Under the pieces are notes generated by a model. It did not search any database. It was given only the letters and a program-made list of their open reading frames with translations, and was not told the DNA's origin. From Hyparrhenia diplandra (taxonomy: Eukaryota; Streptophyta; Magnoliopsida; Poales; Poaceae), in the NCBI GenBank assembly GCA_015847255.1, contig JADLZK010002761.1, positions 709,895-773,894 of the forward strand: a stretch of DNA of 64,000 nucleotides, in the 5' to 3' direction. Below, in pieces: positions 1 to 11,600 of the stretch. The position numbers and the translations under genes are program-made. Numbering within the stretch: the first letter of the stretch is position 1; each line of letters begins with the position of its first letter.

Positions 1-1090
1 AACTCATTGTACCTTTAAGATAGCACAAGACCCTCTCTAGTACATGCCAATGATCATCACCGGGTTGGACATATACCTACTCAACTTGCTCACAAAAAAA
101 GAGATATCCGGTCTAGTTGCATTTGCTAGATACATGAGTGAACCAACAATGCGAGAGTACTTCAACCGATCTTTAGTACTCTTCTTATTTTTCCGCAATG
201 TCACACTAGGATCATAAGGTGTTGGAGAAGGCTTTCTATCCATAAAGCCAAAAACGGCTCAAAAGCTTCTCAACATAGTGAGATTGCAACAATATAATCC
301 CACTCTCTTCCTTAATTAGCTTGATGTTTAGAATTACATCGCCTCTCCTAGATCTTTCATGTCAAAACTCTTAGACAAGAAAGACTTGACTTCATTGATC
401 ACATCAATGTTGGAACCAAAAATTAAGATATCATCAACATATATAAGCATAATATAACAGATTCGCCCCCACCATGTCGATAATACACACACCTATCAGC
501 TTCATTGACAACATAACCGGCACTAGTTAACGTAGTGTCAAACTTCTCATGCCATTGTTTAGGTGCTTGTTTCAAGCCATACAAAGATTTCAATAGCTTG
601 CTCACCTTTTGCTCTTCACCTTTTACTACAAATCCATCAGGCTGATCCATGTAAATCTCCTCATCCAACTCTCCATATAGAAAAGCTGTCTTTACATCCA
701 TTTGATGAATGATCAGACCATATGAGGTAGCCAAGGATAATAGTGTTCGAATAGTGGTCATTCTAGCAACAGGTGAGTACGTATCAAAGAAATCCTCGCC
801 CTCCTTTTGAGTATAACCCTTTGCCACAAGCCGAGCCTTGTACTTGTCAATAGTACCATCAGGTCTAAGCTTCTTCTTGAACACCCACTTACATCCAATT
901 GGTTTATAACCAAATGGTAGATCAGATAGCTCCCAAGTTCCATTAGAAAGAATCGAGTCCATCTCACTATGAACAAGCTTCTTTCTAATCATCTCCATCT
1001 GAGGGGATGCATATGCCTCTGAGATAGAGGTGGGAGTATCATCCACAAGGTACACAATGAAATCATCACCAAAAAGATTTTGCAATCCTT
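1..1090 (-). pseudogene. copia reverse transcriptase and start of RNase H region
   Basis: The segment 423-1085 reads as a copia RVT_2 domain: a GCKWVFKKK block, a KARLVAKGYTQKEG block, DVKTAFLYGELDEEIYM and LYGLKQAPKQWHEKF, in the usual order. The catalytic YVDD is present at about 430-441 but in a different frame from the rest, so a one-base frameshift sits directly in front of it. The segment 37-243 continues with the conserved TRPDISFFVSKLSRYMSNP block found between reverse transcriptase and RNase H. In the living element this enzyme copies the RNA into DNA inside particles; this copy cannot make a full enzyme. Confidence 0.85.
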
Positions 1091-1402
1091 TGTCTCTTGT
1101 TTCTCACAGGGGAACTTCATTGTCATCCTTCTCAAGTGGTTGTTCAAATGACTCAACAGGGTATTCGATAGGTATAGTATCATCGAGGGAGCTAATTCAA
1201 GTAGAAAATCTAACATTGCTACGCATATCTTTCAAAGAAAATATATTCTCAAAAATGTAGCATCACGAGATTCAAAGATAGTATCTACAAGCATATCGTA
1301 AAACTTTGATCTTACTACTAAAAATCGATAGGCAATCTTTATTTGTGAGCATATCCAAGAAAGATACAATCTACCGTCTTTGGTCCAAGCTTACGCTTCT
1401 TT

Positions 1403-2245
1403 TTAATTGGAATATTGACTTTTTGCCAAGCATCCCCACGTGCGCAAGTATGAAAGTGATGGTTTCCTACCAACCCTCATCTCATATGGCGTTGTCTCTT
1501 TATTTCTCGTTTGGAACTCTATTCGAGGACATGACTCGCAAATCAATATAGCTTCCCCACCATGTCTTAGATAAACCAGCAAAGTGTCTAACATGGCGTT
1601 AACCAAGTCGGTCACAACAGGCGGTTTTTCCTCTCGGCAATTCCGTTGGATTCGAGGTAATAGGAGGCGTCCTCTCGTGAATAATACCATGTTCCGCACA
1701 AAACTCATCAAATATTATAGGAAAATATTCACCACCACGATCGACCTTAGACGTTTAATCTTTCTCTCTAGTTGATTTTCAACTTCAGCCTTTAAAGATT
1801 TTAAAGTAGTCTAATGCCTCATCTTTAGTTTTCAGCAAGTAAATATAGCAATATCTAGAAGCATCATCAATCAATGTCATGAAATATCTCTTTCCACCTT
1901 TAGTCAACACACCATTCATCTCGCATAGATCGAATGTATGAGCTCTAGAGGTGCCAAGTGTCTCTCCTCCGCCGCCTTGTGAGGCTTTCGAGGTTGCTTA
2001 GATTGCACACAACTATGGCACTTAGAACCTTTGGCAATAGTGAAATCTGGAATTAACTTCAAGCTAGATAAATGTGACATCAAACCAAAGTTCACATGAC
2101 ATAAACGAGAATGCCAAACACTTGAACTATCATTTATTGTGCCACAAATATGATTCATCGACTTATTACATAAATCGCCAAACTTAGGCGGAACAAGCCA
2201 CCACAAGCCGTAACCCTTACCAATAAATTGTCCATGCTTAGACAT
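1403..2245 (-). pseudogene. copia integrase and GAG-pre-integrase region
   Basis: The segment 1916-2245 carries the zinc-binding HHCC region: HSRLCHVNFGLM followed by CHSCVQSKQPRKPHK, typical of the GAG-pre-integrase domain. The segment 1403-1711 carries the integrase C-terminal block KETTPYEMRVGRKPSLSYLRTWGC, preceded by a stretch that only makes sense if the frame changes. Between them, about 1715-1915, the catalytic core is eroded. The family joins the DNA copy to host DNA. This copy is broken by several frameshifts. Confidence 0.75.
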
Positions 2246-2494
2246 GACTACTTTATTGACTCCATCACTACCTTAAACCCATCTCTTAAAAAGAAGGGAA
2301 ACACTAACAAGGTTCTTGCGAATATAGGGACATGTTGCACGCGTTCTTCGCTTGTGCGATTTTTACGAAGTAAACTTCAGTTCTACCATGCCAACACCAC
2401 GAACGAAGCATGGGACCCATTCCCAATTAGGACAGAAGAACCTTGTAGTTCTTTATAAGAAGAAAATAAAGAGATGTCAGCACACACATGAATA

Positions 2495-3340
2495 TTAGCA
2501 CCTTTGTATCAACCCACCAACTTGGTGATTGAAATACCGATAGTACAAAGAGGGAACATTATTCGTACTCTTCATCGCATTGCTAATAGTCACGAGGTTG
2601 ACATTCTTATTATTCTCAATGAAAAAGTGACCAAGCTGTTTATAAGTGAAGCAAGGCACCTCATCATTATTTTTCTTCTTCTCGAAGGTAGTTGCTAACT
2701 TGGTATTGGAAGATTTATTCCCTTTGTTCTTGCCATGTGGGTTTTCTTGCATAATATTAGTGCTAGAATGGCTCTTGTTCCCCTTCTCAATAGTATTCTT
2801 CACCGAATCTTTTCATTAACATCAAGAGATGCTATCAGGTTTACAACCGATATTTTTACGTCTCTTGTGTTTTAGAATTGTGCCGAATTTCTTCCATGAA
2901 GAAGGCAACCTAGCAATAATGCATCCGCTACAAATTCATCGGGTATGACATACTTAAGGAGTTCAAGTTCTCTTGCCATGTGTTGAACCTCATGCGCTTG
3001 CTCGAATATAGATCGGTTAACAACCATCTTGTAGTCATGAAAGCTCTCCATAATGTACAACTCGGATGTACCAATGGTTGCATTCGGTTGATCCCACAAT
3101 GCCCTCTCATCTTGAAGTGCAAGTTTGCATCTTCTAGATGACTAGCAAGACTTTTTTTAGGATTGTTCTTCTAAAGATAGTGTTGTCTCCCCGGGAATCT
3201 TCTTTTTCTCTAGAGATATTTTCCCCGAGGCGATCCAACAAGAACCCAGAACATCTTAGCCTCTAACGAGCATGGCCTTAACTCGCCACCTCTTTATATG
3301 TGCACTAGAAAACTTTTCTAGTCTCAAAGACATCATCTGA
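2495..3340 (-). pseudogene. copia gag remnant
   Basis: The segment 2872-3122 reads as a UBN2-type gag (a MESFHDYKMVVNRSIFEQAHEVQ stretch, then VIPDEFVADALL), and 2495-2803 has what remains of the zinc knuckle, CFTYKQLGHFF, in which the second and last cysteines are missing. The N-terminus, with KFSSAHIKRW, is read at about 3290-3340, just after a good 3' splice site (a T-run then CAG on the minus strand, near 3340). The gag packages RNA in the particle; this copy has several frameshifts. Confidence 0.7.
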
Positions 3341-3589
3341 AAAAAACAGCCATAGTTAAATCAAGAAAAGCCTATAATAAGGTTTTTGGATTGTTGAAAT
3401 AATTAGGCAATTTCAGATTAATTCAAAAATATAAATCATGACAAATAGATGAACTAGATTAAACATGTTTAAATTACTAGCATGACAGATCAGTATATCG
3501 CATATACTAGCGGGGACGTATCATGATATCACGTAGTATGAACATAATAACTAGTGTAAACCCAACTTGTACACTAGATATGTTTATAC

Positions 3590-4214
3590 CTGGCCGACGT
3601 TGAGGACAACGTAATGAAGAGGTTTCGAAAGCGACGCCGAGGTCCTCCTGTCATTTGTCGCTGTCGCCGATCGGCGGCCGGCTGCTGAAGAAGTCGAAGA
3701 AGCCGCCGATGAAGACGGTATTTGGGACGGTCCTCCGCGTATCCTTCCGGAAGACGAGCCGTGACGAAGATCGGGAGCAGTCGCGCGAAGAGCGCTTCCC
3801 AAAAACCTTATTCGCCTTCTCCCACTGCAGGATCGCAAAGACGAGGGTTTCGGAGACCTGCTCGCCCGGTCGCTGGTGCACGCAAGCAATCGGGCTGGAG
3901 TAGCTACGGCGGCGCAACAACAAGAAGAGGCGAAAACTCTATCTCAATTCTCTAGAGTTGAGAGATTGTTCATTCAAGGGACTCCTCTCTAAACCAAGAT
4001 GAGATGTCATATCTGATTTTTGGCGTGGCCGGTAGGCTGCTTATATATCCCGAACATCGTGTCGCGATCACGATCAGTTTAGGACTCTCTACTCAGAGTC
4101 AGTTCAGGACTCTGCAGCTTGAAGACCAAGATTACCAAAAATAGAATGGGCCTTTGAGATCTCTCTAGGAATTTCCGAATTTGTTATTGGGCCAAACCCA
4201 TCTAAATTCCAACA
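3590..4214 (-). promoter_or_regulatory. copia 5' LTR and leader with TATA box
   Basis: The minus strand begins TGTTGGAATTTAG at 4214. It has a TATATAAGC TATA box near 4037-4046 and ends in a candidate splice donor, CAG followed by GTATAA, near 3590. With the acceptor near 3340 this gives a leader intron of about 250 bases ahead of gag. The exact LTR 3' boundary cannot be set because no second LTR is in the window. Boundary and intron are inferences. Confidence 0.55.
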
Positions 4215-4737
4215 GGTCTTTAAATAGGGTTTATTTCTTTCGATCGTGGACCTGCTGCTGTGTAGCCTGTGTGCGAGTGATGAGCTAGAGATCGATGAGG
4301 CCGAGGCGGAGGATGACCATGACGACGACGACCACGCGCTGCATGCATAGGTGGTGGTGGCCGTCGTCGGTGCATCCATTTGTCCGTCTAACGTCAGAGG
4401 TAGCACTAGAGATGGGCAGATCGAGGCGGGGGAAGAAAGAAGGTAGTTGAGTGTTGGGGCAGGGCGGCGGCAGGAACCTTATGGACGGACGATGTCATTT
4501 GTTGCAGTTTTGGAGGCCAGCACACAGCCGCATTCATCTAGTCCTATTCTCACTCGCTTCTAAGTTAGAGCTACAATATATTTTTTTTTCGAGACCCGGT
4601 ACAAATGTAGACATTCATATAAACTCACTTTCAAATTAGACCATGACAGTTGTAGAATAATGGGCAAACGCATGTACTAGTTTTGGTTCAATTCAAGCAA
4701 AGCTCTATGAAACAACGTGAAAGTATACCACGTTGAT
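4215..4737. other. no recognisable gene
   Basis: The stretch between the copia LTR and the next T-run block contains no open frame with recognisable protein similarity. Short open frames on either strand have no family motifs. Confidence 0.5.
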
Positions 4738-5760
4738 TTTTTTTTTTTTGATCGGTCACCAGGGGGTGTGGGGAGAGAATCCCCCACCTGAATTTCATTG
4801 ATCATTTGGCTCTTGAATAGCCATATGGTTACAATACATTTTTGTTTGCTGGTGCTAAGAGAACAGAGCGCTATTACAAAGCACCAAAAGAGGTGAAAGG
4901 GGAACAACAACGACACCAGCAACCACAACACATGAACAGACTCAGGGTAAGACTAGACACAAGCCGAAAGAAGCCAACCGAACGTCGACTTGGGTCCCCG
5001 CCGAACAGCATACTCGCCGGTTACACCGTGACCATTGTGCCCTCCACCATTCCCTATGGCAACATCCTCCAGCACATCCGGGCCTAGACCACCCGGCATT
5101 TGATATTCTGTCACCATGGCGACGAACACGCAAGCCCAGGATCATCGGACACGACGACCTCCCATGGGTGATGGTGACATCCTCCAGCACATCCGGGTCC
5201 ACGTACCACCATCGAACGCCGTCCACAGGGATTGGAGGGGAATGGCGGCAGCGGTGGAACCACCCGGCATTTGATATTCTGGCACCTTCATGGAGAGCGC
5301 CAACGGAGCAGAGACGCCGGACAAGGACACTCGCCGAACCATCAGCAACGACTTCTTGCCAGGCCCAACTTCATCCAAGAGAGAAGCGGTAGAGATAGGT
5401 CTGAGCTAACCCCTCCTCGGTGGTGCCTCCAAGAAGGACGTGACGTTGGTAGCGCCACCACCACCGGCCCGCATAACTAGAGCTAGGTTTTCACAAGGAG
5501 GGAGGGGCAGGGAGCCTGTAACCATGCCCACCCGACCACCGTGCCGATACGCTGAACGCACGGGATGAGATGTTGCGGGCGCCGATGACCCGCACCGGCC
5601 GGCCGCGTCAGCCCGCCCACCGATCGCCTCCACTCGCGGGGACGGGGGGAGGGGGAGCCGGAAGCTCCACGAGGAGCTCCACCGACCGGCGACGCCACGA
5701 CCGCCCGGCCGCAGCGCCCGCTCACCCCCCCCACCGCGATCCGGGGGAGGGCTTGATTTT
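4738..5760 (-). mobile_element. unclassified repeat-like block beginning with a T-run
   Basis: The block opens with an uninterrupted T-run at about 4738-4750, as expected for the 3' end of a poly(A)-tailed retroelement lying on the minus strand, and becomes GC-rich to the right. It contains internal direct repeats (5062-5082 with 5177-5197, and 5088-5110 with 5259-5281). No reverse transcriptase is visible. The octamer TATACCAC occurs near 4724-4731 and at 5779-5786, but it is not immediately beside the T-run, so I do not call it a target-site duplication. It could be a non-LTR remnant or a retroposed gene piece. Confidence 0.3.
5062..5281. repeat. two interleaved short direct repeats
   Basis: A 21-base unit (ACATCCTCCAGCACATCC, plus GGG) occurs at 5062-5082 and 5177-5197. 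A 23-base unit (ACCACCCGGCATTTGATA, plus TTCTG) occurs at 5088-5110 and 5259-5281. The order is preserved, so this is a diverged tandem duplication with a period of about 115-170 bases. Confidence 0.75.
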
Positions 5761-5789
5761 TCAAACAGATATATAATATATACCACCCC

Positions 5790-7310
5790 TTACCCCATTT
5801 AAAAATATGGGTTATATGACCGATTGAGGTATCCAAACACACAATGGACAAAAAACAATCTATTATCTCTTTTTGCCTTAACCTCTTCGCTGACGTTTGT
5901 CACTTGATTCAATGACCAAACACGAACCGATGAAGCTCTAGGCTTGTTGGCTAACCCTAGAGCAATCTGCCGACATTCTTTCTCTAATGGGGTCGCTCCA
6001 ACAATTCGTTTGCTAGTTTGCTCGAAAAAAATTGAGCATTCTTCGTCACATAAACTTGATAGCTATCCTTTGATGGTTTGCTTGTAAACCTTGCCGCTCT
6101 TTATCACAAAAAAGTGTGTTGCATATCCACTGTGTTCTTCAGCCCTTGATGAGCCTTATTGGTTTGTGACCAATCTTTGACTCAACAATATCCAATGGCC
6201 AACCTAGAGCAAAATCAAGGCCGGGGTAGCACTTACCTTGTGGGGTGACCTATGTTATTGGGTGCATATAAGATGAAAGTTAGTTAAATCCACTGATCTT
6301 TAAAGAGGTGCATTTTCACCCCTAACTATACTATATCTTCGCTCCATGATAGCTTATAGCTTTGAAATTAAGGGCTATATATATTTAGATCCTAAGTTTT
6401 ACATATGTGTCATCGAATGCTCGTTAAATTGCACAGCAGATTCGACCTATCTCACTATACCAAAAATGGTGCACACGAGGCTTACCCGGTTGGATATTGA
6501 TTATGTATGTTAAATTTAGCGTGTGTACTCTCTACTCTTGATATATGCACCGGCACCAAATTTAAGTATATATGCTTTAGACAATCACTGACAACGACCC
6601 AAGTCGTACGTGGATATATACTCTTGCATGTCAATCTCTGAATGTGTTAACGTTATGTATATAATAACTTATTGTTTGAAAGATTTTGAAATTTGTCGTC
6701 TTTGCTAGCGATAGAAGATGAATGCTAGGGATTTATTAGCAGCATATATAGGAATTGGGGACGATAGAAGAATTGGGGTAGGATTGGAGAAATCAGGGAT
6801 AGGAGTAGAAGAACAGCGTCAAAGGGTGATCAGCGAGGAATGATTAGTAAACCAGAGTATTTTGGTTCATATACAACTAGGAGATAATTCCATGTGCATT
6901 GCTGCAAGTATGCAAGAGAAAAGAGATGAATTTGATTAGTTGGTAGCTTTATTATAGAAGTAGAATAGAGTAGTTGGATAGACGACATAAGAGTTTGATA
7001 CTAGACAAAGTCACAGTGGAAGTGACTTGGTGCATTAAAGAATCCAAGTGGAGGATACAATGCCTCTTGATGGCTTGGTGGCTTGGCAACAAATGCAATT
7101 TAGTGTTTAAAGTTACTCCTGATGGTGCACTTAGTGACTTGTTGGGGCCCTGGTGATGATGTGGCCTCACCAAGTCTTAGAGAAATAGACAATTGAGGTT
7201 TTGCTAAGAGTATAAGATTATCCTCTCCTCGCCTCACTTCTGATATACTCAGCGATACATAGGCTGCGCCTTGGACTCCTGCACACAGACACTCACGTCC
7301 ACTTCTCTCC
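5790..7310. other. AT-rich intergenic stretch
   Basis: I see no coding signature or structured repeat on either strand. Open frames are short and without family motifs. Confidence 0.5.
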
Positions 7311-7325
7311 TTTCGTGTTATTGTT
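7311..7325. repeat. LINE target-site duplication, left copy
   Basis: TTTCGTGTTATTGTT lies directly before the T-run of the LINE and recurs at 9267-9281. Confidence 0.88.
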
Positions 7326-7360
7326 TTTTTTTTTTTTTTTGAGCAAGCTTTCGGCCTCCT

Positions 7361-7834
7361 TTATATTACATTGTACGAATTACAAACTCCATCAGGAGGA
7401 GATAAAAGCCAAACATATCTTCCTATCGATTGAGTAACATTGCTTCTAGCCAGGCAATGAGCATCAACATTGACCTCTCTTCTCTCGTGAATGAAATCAA
7501 CTTTGATGAAACTAGTTGACGTCCTGCCGATCTCCTGCACTAGAGCTCCATGCACTCCTAATCCTTCACCATGGATGGCCTTGACCGCATTAGAACAATC
7601 ACTAGCCACCAGCTGGAAACGCTGAAGGTCCAAATCACTAGCCAAAGCTAGAGCTTCTCGACAAGCTGCTACTTCAGCTATTTCGTGGTCCGTACACCCT
7701 TCCAATACCAGCACCGATGCACCAATGAAGTTGCGCGCATCATCTCGAGCCATCGCGGCCACCGGCTCGATTCGAGTTCTTTGATATTGCTGCATCACAT
7801 TGACTTTGCACAAGCCCGCAGCGGCCCGATCCAT
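7361..7834 (-). pseudogene. LINE RNase H domain (RVT_3 type)
   Basis: A 157-residue open frame matches the plant LINE C-terminal RNase H: an EVAACREALALASDLDLQRF block, VASDCSNAVKAIHG, and FIHERREVNVDAHCLAR near the end. These blocks supply acidic catalytic positions of the fold. The frame is open to its own stop but lacks its N-terminal strand, and the upstream polymerase is in other frames. Confidence 0.8.
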
Positions 7835-8195
7835 CTAGGGCCTCGGGGGTATTTGCCATCGCCGCCTTCGCCCGTAGGCACCTTTGTCACCCCAAGTTCA
7901 GATATAAATCGCTCAACAAAATTATGAGTCGATAATGGGCTTTGGAATTTGTTGTCGTGCAAGGCTTGCCGGTGAGCATGCCAAATTGCCCAGAGTCTAA
8001 CCACAACTCTTGTCAAATCTGCATGATCGAAGTCCCTTCATCACCTCAGCCCGACCAAGCCCTTGCATCTTGTGTGTCGATATGATTGATAAATTCCACA
8101 ATCTCCTCTTTCTCAAGAGCCCAAACGCACTGGACATATTGCATTCCAAGAAGGCATGTCTCCAAGAGTCCGAGCCACCACGCATTGAGCACCCA

Positions 8196-8812
8196 CTACT
8201 CGGGCGCCATGTTCCTATGATGCCCGACATCCCGTGTCGGGATTGAATGCCTTGCAAGCCGCCATAAGAAAACCCCGATTTTAGAAGGAACTTTGATCTT
8301 CCATAGGTCACTCCACTCTCTCTCCCGGGCTCTTGTATTGGACCCCGCTAGTCCTATTCTCCACCACGACGTCGTGGTCTCCCTATCACGCACCAAAAGA
8401 TACGGTATGCGAGATCTCACCGAGAAGTCGCCCGTCTTCTCATAATGCCACGCCCAAAAATCTTCCATTTGTCTTGTACATACCGGAATATTTTCAATAA
8501 TCTCCCAATCCAGTGGAGGGAAAAATTCCCGTAGAGTACCGGAGTTCCAAACGGTAGACTCATCGATCAACTCCGCAACCAAAGACCGGTGGATTCTCTT
8601 TGGATCGGGCTAAGCGGCGCATCGGTCCATCTCTCGGGAATCCATGGTGACTCCCAGATCTTCGTAGTTTCACTCGACCCAATCCTTCGGATTAGTCCTT
8701 GGCTCAAAACTTCAAGCTGCGCCCATGATTGATCTCCACACTCGTGAAGGTGAGGGCGAAGTTCTCGCCGTCGGCACCTCCGTAGAAGGATAATAGACAG
8801 CCTTGAGAACAC
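8196..8812 (-). pseudogene. LINE zf-RVT and reverse transcriptase C-terminal linker
   Basis: The frame at 8196-8582 has GTLREFFPPLDWEIIENIP, then KTGDFSVRS, then WKIKVPSKIGVFLWRLARHSIPT, the usual grammar of the zinc-binding region after the plant LINE polymerase. The frame at 8567-8812 gives the preceding WAQLEVLSQGLIRRIG and WESPWIPER blocks. A frameshift separates the two. Confidence 0.8.
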
Positions 8813-9266
8813 GGGCGCTCAATGAGTCCGGGAGAATTTCAATAAACGCCATGCTTGACGTGCCAAAAGAGCTAGGTTGAATAGTTCAATATCCCGAAAG
8901 CCAAGGCCGCCCTGAACTCTTAGGCATTATCATATCATCCTGTGCAACCCAACAAACTCTCCGCTTTCGTTGGTGCTACCCCACCGTAAGTCACGGATGA
9001 GGCCATTGATGTGTTTACACAAACCTCTCGGAAGACGGAAACAGGCCATAGAGTACGCCGGGATTGCTTGTGCTACAGATTTAATCAAGACTTCTTTTCC
9101 TCCCTCCCGAGAGGCATCTCTCTATCCACCCTTGGACTCTCTTCCAAACCCGGTCCTTGATATATGAGAACGTGCCCATGGAAGACCGTCCAACGCGTCG
9201 ATGGTAGGCCTAGATATCTTTCACTTAAGGCCTCATTATGAACCCGGAGAATGTTTTTGATATCCT

Positions 9267-9281
9267 TTTCGTGTTATTGTT
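9267..9281. repeat. LINE target-site duplication, right copy
   Basis: This is an exact copy of 7311-7325. It lies 15 bases before the CACTA terminus at 9297. Confidence 0.88.
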
Positions 9282-9329
9282 GGGCCGACTCCTTCTCACT
9301 ACCGGAAACGGCACCTTGGCCGTGTGCCC

Positions 9330-9790
9330 GGTCCTAAGCCGAAAGTGCCATATATCCGGGCACTCGCTAGAGCCGCTAAGCCGAAAGTGCCTAGGCAACG
9401 GGCACACGGCCAAAATCAACACTCGGCTTAGACACGATAAGCCGAGTGCTAAAACCGGGGCACTCGGCTTAGACACAACACTCGGCTTAGAGGCTAGATA
9501 AGCCGAGTGCCAAAACCGAAACACTGCGGCTCGGGCAAAACACTCGGCTTAGAGGCGAGATAAGCCGAAAGTGCCTAACGCCGCAACTCGCCAACCGAAG
9601 TTTCAACCGCGGCCCTCGAACGCCGTCGGCCCTTCCGTCACTTCTAAGCCGAGTGCCAAAAATATGGCACTCTCGGCTAAGAGTGCGACACCCTACTTAT
9701 TTTTTATTTTGCCGAGTCCGGGAAAAAACACTCGTCTTAGAGGGTCTAAGCCGAGTGCCCCCCAATGGCACTTTCGGCTTAGAATTTTTT
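9330..9790. repeat. CACTA subterminal repeats, outer cluster
   Basis: Copies of CTAAGCCGAGTGCC and its complement, plus CTAAGCCGAAAGTGCC variants, are spaced tens of bases apart. In CACTA elements such repeats are binding sites for the TNPA-type protein. Both orientations occur. Confidence 0.8.
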
Positions 9791-9879
9791 TTTCCAAATG
9801 CCTTCAAACTTTTTTTCTCCTCAAGACATATCCCATTTCCTACCCCTAACAAAGTTTGGTGCTTTTTCAATTTATTTAC

Positions 9880-10560
9880 TATATATAACTAATTAATTGC
9901 ATTTCAAACAATATTTTTTTATCGGGTGAGATTTGAACTACGTGTCATTCAAATATTTGGAAAAATTGAGTGTAAAATTGATATTCATGTTAGTTAACCT
10001 AATTTAAGGCCCCGAGAGATGATATGATTACGGTTTTCAATGATCTCGTTTGAGAAACACGACACTAAGCGTGTGGGTGAACAGTTTTTATATTGTATAA
10101 AAAAAAAACGAAGTTGAAAAATCATGAAATTCGACGAGTTGTCGTCATATCATATGTGGAAGCTGCTGGAAAAAAATTGAGAAGGTTTAGAGCAAGTTGT
10201 GACGAACATCGCTTGAAAGCCGGAACATCTCCTTAGAAGTTTCAGAGTTAGTGAGAGTGATCTCCTGCGGTGTTGGATATATAGTGATGGTCAAATTGTG
10301 ATTTGACTTTGAAACTTTTTCTATAGCCACAAGATATCAAATATAGTAGCAAGTTAAAATTTAGAGATTTTTGGATCCGTTTGATAATTTTTATTTTTTA
10401 TTGAGTTTATATGAATTGAATGTTGACCTAAAACCACATAAAATAATGGTTCGTTTTCCATGAAATTATAAATTTTTCATTGTTTAGTTATTTTGAAATG
10501 GTATTTTAAAAGTTTAATGAAAATAATTAGGAAAAGAAAAAAGCGATAAATTAATACATT
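9880..10560. other. AT-rich spacer between CACTA repeat clusters
   Basis: There is no open frame with similarity. Base composition changes abruptly against the repeat clusters on both sides. Confidence 0.5.
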
Positions 10561-10564
10561 TTAT

Positions 10565-10997
10565 TCTAAGCCGAAAGTGTGAGCTTGTGGCACTCGGCTT
10601 AGGAGCTGGCGGTAGTTTTTTTATTTTCTTTTCAATTCTAAGCCGAGTGCCATAGGAGGCGGCACTCGGCTTAGAAGCTTGCAGCAATTTTTTTTTAATT
10701 CTAAGCCGAGTGCCAAAGGTGTCGGCACGCCGCTTACAAATGGCATATTTTTGGCGCTTTTTTTTTTGGTTTTGCTTTTTTTTTTTTGGTTTTTCGGCGC
10801 CCGGGGAATTTTGGTTTTAATTCTAAGCCGAGTGCTTAGGGAAGATGACACTCGGCTTAGAAACTGGTTTTAAAAAAAAATTCTAAGCCGAGTGCCCTAG
10901 AGGCCGGCACTCGGCTTAGATAATGTCAGCTTTTTTTTTTTTAGTTTTTTCTAATCTAAGCCGAGTGCCTAGATCTTGGCACTCGGCTTAGAGGTTT
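10565..10997. repeat. CACTA subterminal repeats, inner cluster of six hairpins
   Basis: Six successive units start near 10565, 10636, 10698, 10819, 10880 and 10954. In each, TTCTAAGCCGAGTGCC is followed within 10-20 bases by its complement GGCACTCGGCTTAGAA, so each can fold as a hairpin. One arm of the third unit is mutated (CACGCCGCTTACA). Confidence 0.85.
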
Positions 10998-11045
10998 TTT
11001 TTACCTGAAAACCAAATTATCTCGCTCTCACTCTCTCACTCACGC

Positions 11046-11600
11046 TTGATCACTCCACGGTCACTAATGCAAAGACAACCGCCGAGCGCCCCCATCCCCC
11101 CGCTGCCCGCCCGAGCGCCCCGGCCGCGCCGCCGACGCGCCCGGCCGCCCCCCGCGCCCGCCCGCCGAGCCCCGCCGCCCCGCCGCCGAGCCCCGCCCCG
11201 CCCAGCTCACTCTGGCGGCTGCTCACTCTCTCTCTCACTCTTATCTCCCTCAGTACTCCCCGCCCTTAAGCCCGCGCCGCCGCCCACAAGCTCCCGCCCG
11301 TCGCCGGGCGGATCTGCGCCGCGCCTTCCAGCTCCTTCGCGTTTTCGCGCGACCTCGACCAGCGCCAAGGCGCCGCGCCCACGACCACGGCTTGGCGGGG
11401 GCCGGGGCCGCTGGGCCTTGGCAGGGGCCGCCGACCGCTCGGAGGAGGACCGCCGCGGGGTTCGGCAGGGGCCGCGCCGGCGGGGAGGGGCCGCGCCACG
11501 CCGGGCGGCCTCGCTGGGGGCTTAAGGTGGTGCCACCGGCGGCCGGCCGCCTCCTTAAGCCCGCACGGAGGTAAGCCATTAACATTGATTCCAAATTTTT
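11046..11600. other. very GC-rich stretch inside the CACTA element
   Basis: The sequence is dominated by CCG/CGC runs and is open on both strands, giving Pro/Ala/Arg-rich conceptual proteins without motifs. It may be a transposon leader exon or a captured gene fragment. I do not assign a protein. Confidence 0.4.

Larger units (their letters stand above)
1..4214 (-). mobile_element. Ty1/copia LTR retrotransposon, decayed, left end outside window
   Basis: Read on the minus strand the order is LTR/leader, gag, GAG-pre-integrase, integrase, reverse transcriptase, and the start of the RNase H region, which is the Ty1/copia order. The LTR opens with TGTTGG at 4209-4214. Every coding segment is broken by frameshifts, so the copy is inactive. 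The 3' LTR lies beyond the window edge, so neither the target-site duplication nor LTR divergence can be read. I saw no methionine-tRNA primer-binding site of the usual copia type. Confidence 0.85.
7326..9266 (-). mobile_element. 5'-truncated L1-type LINE with target-site duplication
   Basis: On the minus strand the order is end of reverse transcriptase (a LSERYLGLP-like block near 9200), zf-RVT (8196-8582, with KIKVPSKIGVFLWRLARHS), RNase H (7361-7834) and a poly(A) tail seen as a T-run at 7323-7340. It is flanked by TTTCGTGTTATTGTT at 7311-7325 and again at 9267-9281, an exact 15-bp target-site duplication. The missing endonuclease and most of the reverse transcriptase are explained by 5' truncation during target-primed reverse transcription. 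Confidence 0.9.

Noticed and set aside
4724..5786. TATACCAC as a target-site duplication for the T-run block
   Set aside because: It is not adjacent to the T-run on the left and lies in an AT-rich tract on the right; chance is likely.
5406..5851. Two overlapping frames of over 120 codons on the minus strand
   Set aside because: Low-complexity GC-rich translation without motifs; the overlapping frames argue against either.
10565..10997. CRISPR-like array of regular repeats
   Set aside because: The units are inverted pairs typical of CACTA subterminal DNA in a plant genome, with irregular spacing.
11046..11525. 159-codon open frame on the plus strand
   Set aside because: Composition-driven; Pro/Ala/Arg-rich with no domain, and the opposite strand is equally open.
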